64,000 bases of DNA from Asanoa hainanensis (GTDB lineage Bacteria; Actinomycetota; Actinomycetes; Mycobacteriales; Micromonosporaceae): the NCBI RefSeq assembly GCF_900188485.1, contig NZ_FZPH01000003.1, forward strand, positions 620,001 to 684,000. The letters run 5' to 3'. The stretch's first letter is position 1. Each line of letters starts with the position of its first letter. This document shows, in pieces, positions 63,081 to 64,000 of this stretch. A program made the translations under genes and the position numbers. The notes under the pieces are model-generated. The model worked only from the letters and a program-made list of their open reading frames with translations. It was not told where the DNA came from and made no database searches.

Positions 63081-64000
63081 ATGGCGAAGCCGGCGATCGG
63101 CCGGACCCAGCTGACCCGGCGAGGGCTCCTCGTCGCGACCGCTGGGACCCTCTTCACCGCCGCCTGTGGCTCCGACGACACCAACAGCCCCGGCCCCACC
63201 ACCCGAGGCTCCGAAGAGCTCATTATCGGCGCCAGCCTCGAGCTGACGGGGCCTGGCGCGGCACATGGCGTGCTGCAGGAGCGGGCGCTGCGGATCACCG
63301 TCGACACGCTCAACGAAGAGGGCGTGCCGGTCGGCAACCTGCGCCGCAAGATCAAGATGATCTACCGCGACAACGGCAGCCGCCCCGAGACCGCCGCGCA
63401 GCACGCGACCGAGTTCATCCAGAAGGAGAACGTCCACGCGATGCTCGGCGGCGTGCTGGCCGAGACCTCGCTCGCGATGCTGACGGTGGCCCAGACCGAG
63501 CAGGTGCCGTTCATCTCCCTCGCGTCGGCCAGCAACATCGTCACGCCGCTGACCGCGCGCACCTACATCTACAGGCTGCAGCCCAACGCCGAAGACATCG
63601 CCCGGATGATGCGCGACCTGCTCGCCGACCGCGACCTGGGCACCGTCGGCGTGGCCTATTCCGGCGGTGCGTACGGCAAGGGCGGCGTCGCGGCTCTGCG
63701 CGCTGCGCTCGGCAGCTCCATCAAGGTCGAGTCGGTGCTTCCGACCACTGGCACCTCCGTCGACGAGGCCATTGCGAAGGTGGTCGAGAAGAACCCGGCG
63801 GCCGTCATCATCTGGGCACAGGCACCCGACTCCGGCGCAGCCATGGCGGCCCTCCGCGCGGCGAGCTACGGCGGGCAGATCATCTTCGACCCGGGCGGCG
63901 TCGCCGACGACACGTTCTCCAGCCAGGACAGGCAGAGGCAGGCCGAGAAGGCGCTGGCCGTGCACCCCGCGTCGCTGGCCGGCACCTCGCTGACCGACAC
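63081..64000 (+). CDS. ABC transporter substrate-binding lipoprotein, branched-chain amino acid type (partial)
   Basis: The frame runs off the right edge after about 306 codons. The N-terminus carries a twin-arginine-like TRRGLL, a hydrophobic stretch and a lipobox ending FTAAC (Cys near residue 28), so it is a lipoprotein, possibly Tat-exported. The mature part has the Leu/Ile/Val-binding (PBP type 1) pattern: IIGASLELTGPGAAHG, MIYRDNGSRPETAAQHATEFIQKENVHAMLGG, FISLASASNIVTP, YRLQPN. It captures branched-chain amino acids, urea or amides for an ABC importer presumably encoded beyond the window. The ATG at 63081 follows GAAAGG. Confidence 0.88.
   Translation, partial: MAKPAIGRTQLTRRGLLVATAGTLFTAACGSDDTNSPGPTTRGSEELIIGASLELTGPGAAHGVLQERALRITVDTLNEEGVPVGNLRRKIKMIYRDNGSRPETAAQHATEFIQKENVHAMLGGVLAETSLAMLTVAQTEQVPFISLASASNIVTPLTARTYIYRLQPNAEDIARMMRDLLADRDLGTVGVAYSGGAYGKGGVAALRAALGSSIKVESVLPTTGTSVDEAIAKVVEKNPAAVIIWAQAPDSGAAMAALRAASYGGQIIFDPGGVADDTFSSQDRQRQAEKALAVHPASLAGTSLTD

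Overview
The window is very GC-rich throughout. Gene density is high, with many 4-8 nt start/stop overlaps, many GTG starts and many start codons sitting 5-8 nt behind a TANNNT -10 box. This is a filamentous actinomycete chromosome. Gene content and order (acyl-CoA carboxylase alpha and epsilon with Maf, GuaB1, LpdA-type quinone reductase, GPP34, cydABDC, PadR/permease pairs) fit the family Micromonosporaceae; that placement is inference from content, not a search. I saw no rRNA, tRNA, CRISPR array, intact insertion sequence or phage.

Layout. 0-3.3 kb (minus strand): the 5' end of a SigE-type sigma factor, an M50-like membrane peptidase, a small membrane protein and a membrane Ser/Thr kinase. 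3.4-12.5 kb: a carboxylase epsilon gene (accE), then a less GC-rich type VII secretion-related cassette (two helical substrate-like proteins and a mycosin), maf, an MFS pump, a PadR-DrrA-DrrB transporter block, and the carboxylase alpha subunit accA. The cassette splits accE from maf, and no beta subunit (accD) is present. 12.6-19.2 kb: guaB1, a TetR/DoxX divergent pair with twin operators, a long palindromic element, nhaA, a short threonyl-tRNA synthetase behind an apparent Thr-codon leader-peptide attenuator, and a lipid kinase. 19.2-31 kb: a transglutaminase/alpha-E/ATP-grasp operon, DedA, LpdA, a gamma-glutamylcyclotransferase, a GNAT protein, a three-gene operon (MBL fold, coiled coil, SCO6745-like), a DUF4349 lipoprotein and an M20 peptidase. 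31.4-43.4 kb: an acyl-CoA mutase large subunit, a second membrane Ser/Thr kinase, a phosphosugar mutase, a polytopic GT-C-like protein, GPP34, and upp divergent from deoC, which is followed by a full plus a truncated aldehyde dehydrogenase. 43.7-50.3 kb: HxlR/SDR, an unknown protein, a membrane-anchored Hsp70 and a large glycosidase-like membrane enzyme. 50.3-58.9 kb: a 27-bp tandem repeat array, a BlaI/M56 pair, then cydABDC and a permease-prefix/PadR pair. 59-64 kb: an acidic protein, a chimeric protein with an IS110-transposase-like head, and the start of an ABC solute-binding lipoprotein.

How parts work together. cydABDC encodes cytochrome bd oxidase and its assembly exporter; 17-bp TACTAC-N5-GTAGTA-like boxes at the blaI promoter and in front of cydA suggest that the neighbouring BlaI/M56 pair controls it. 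upp, deoC and the phosphosugar mutase are nucleotide and sugar-phosphate salvage enzymes. The most unusual regulatory structure is the minus-strand leader at about 18.04-18.18 kb: a 17-codon peptide with three consecutive Thr codons, a 9-bp hairpin and an intrinsic terminator just before a ThrRS that lacks its editing domain.
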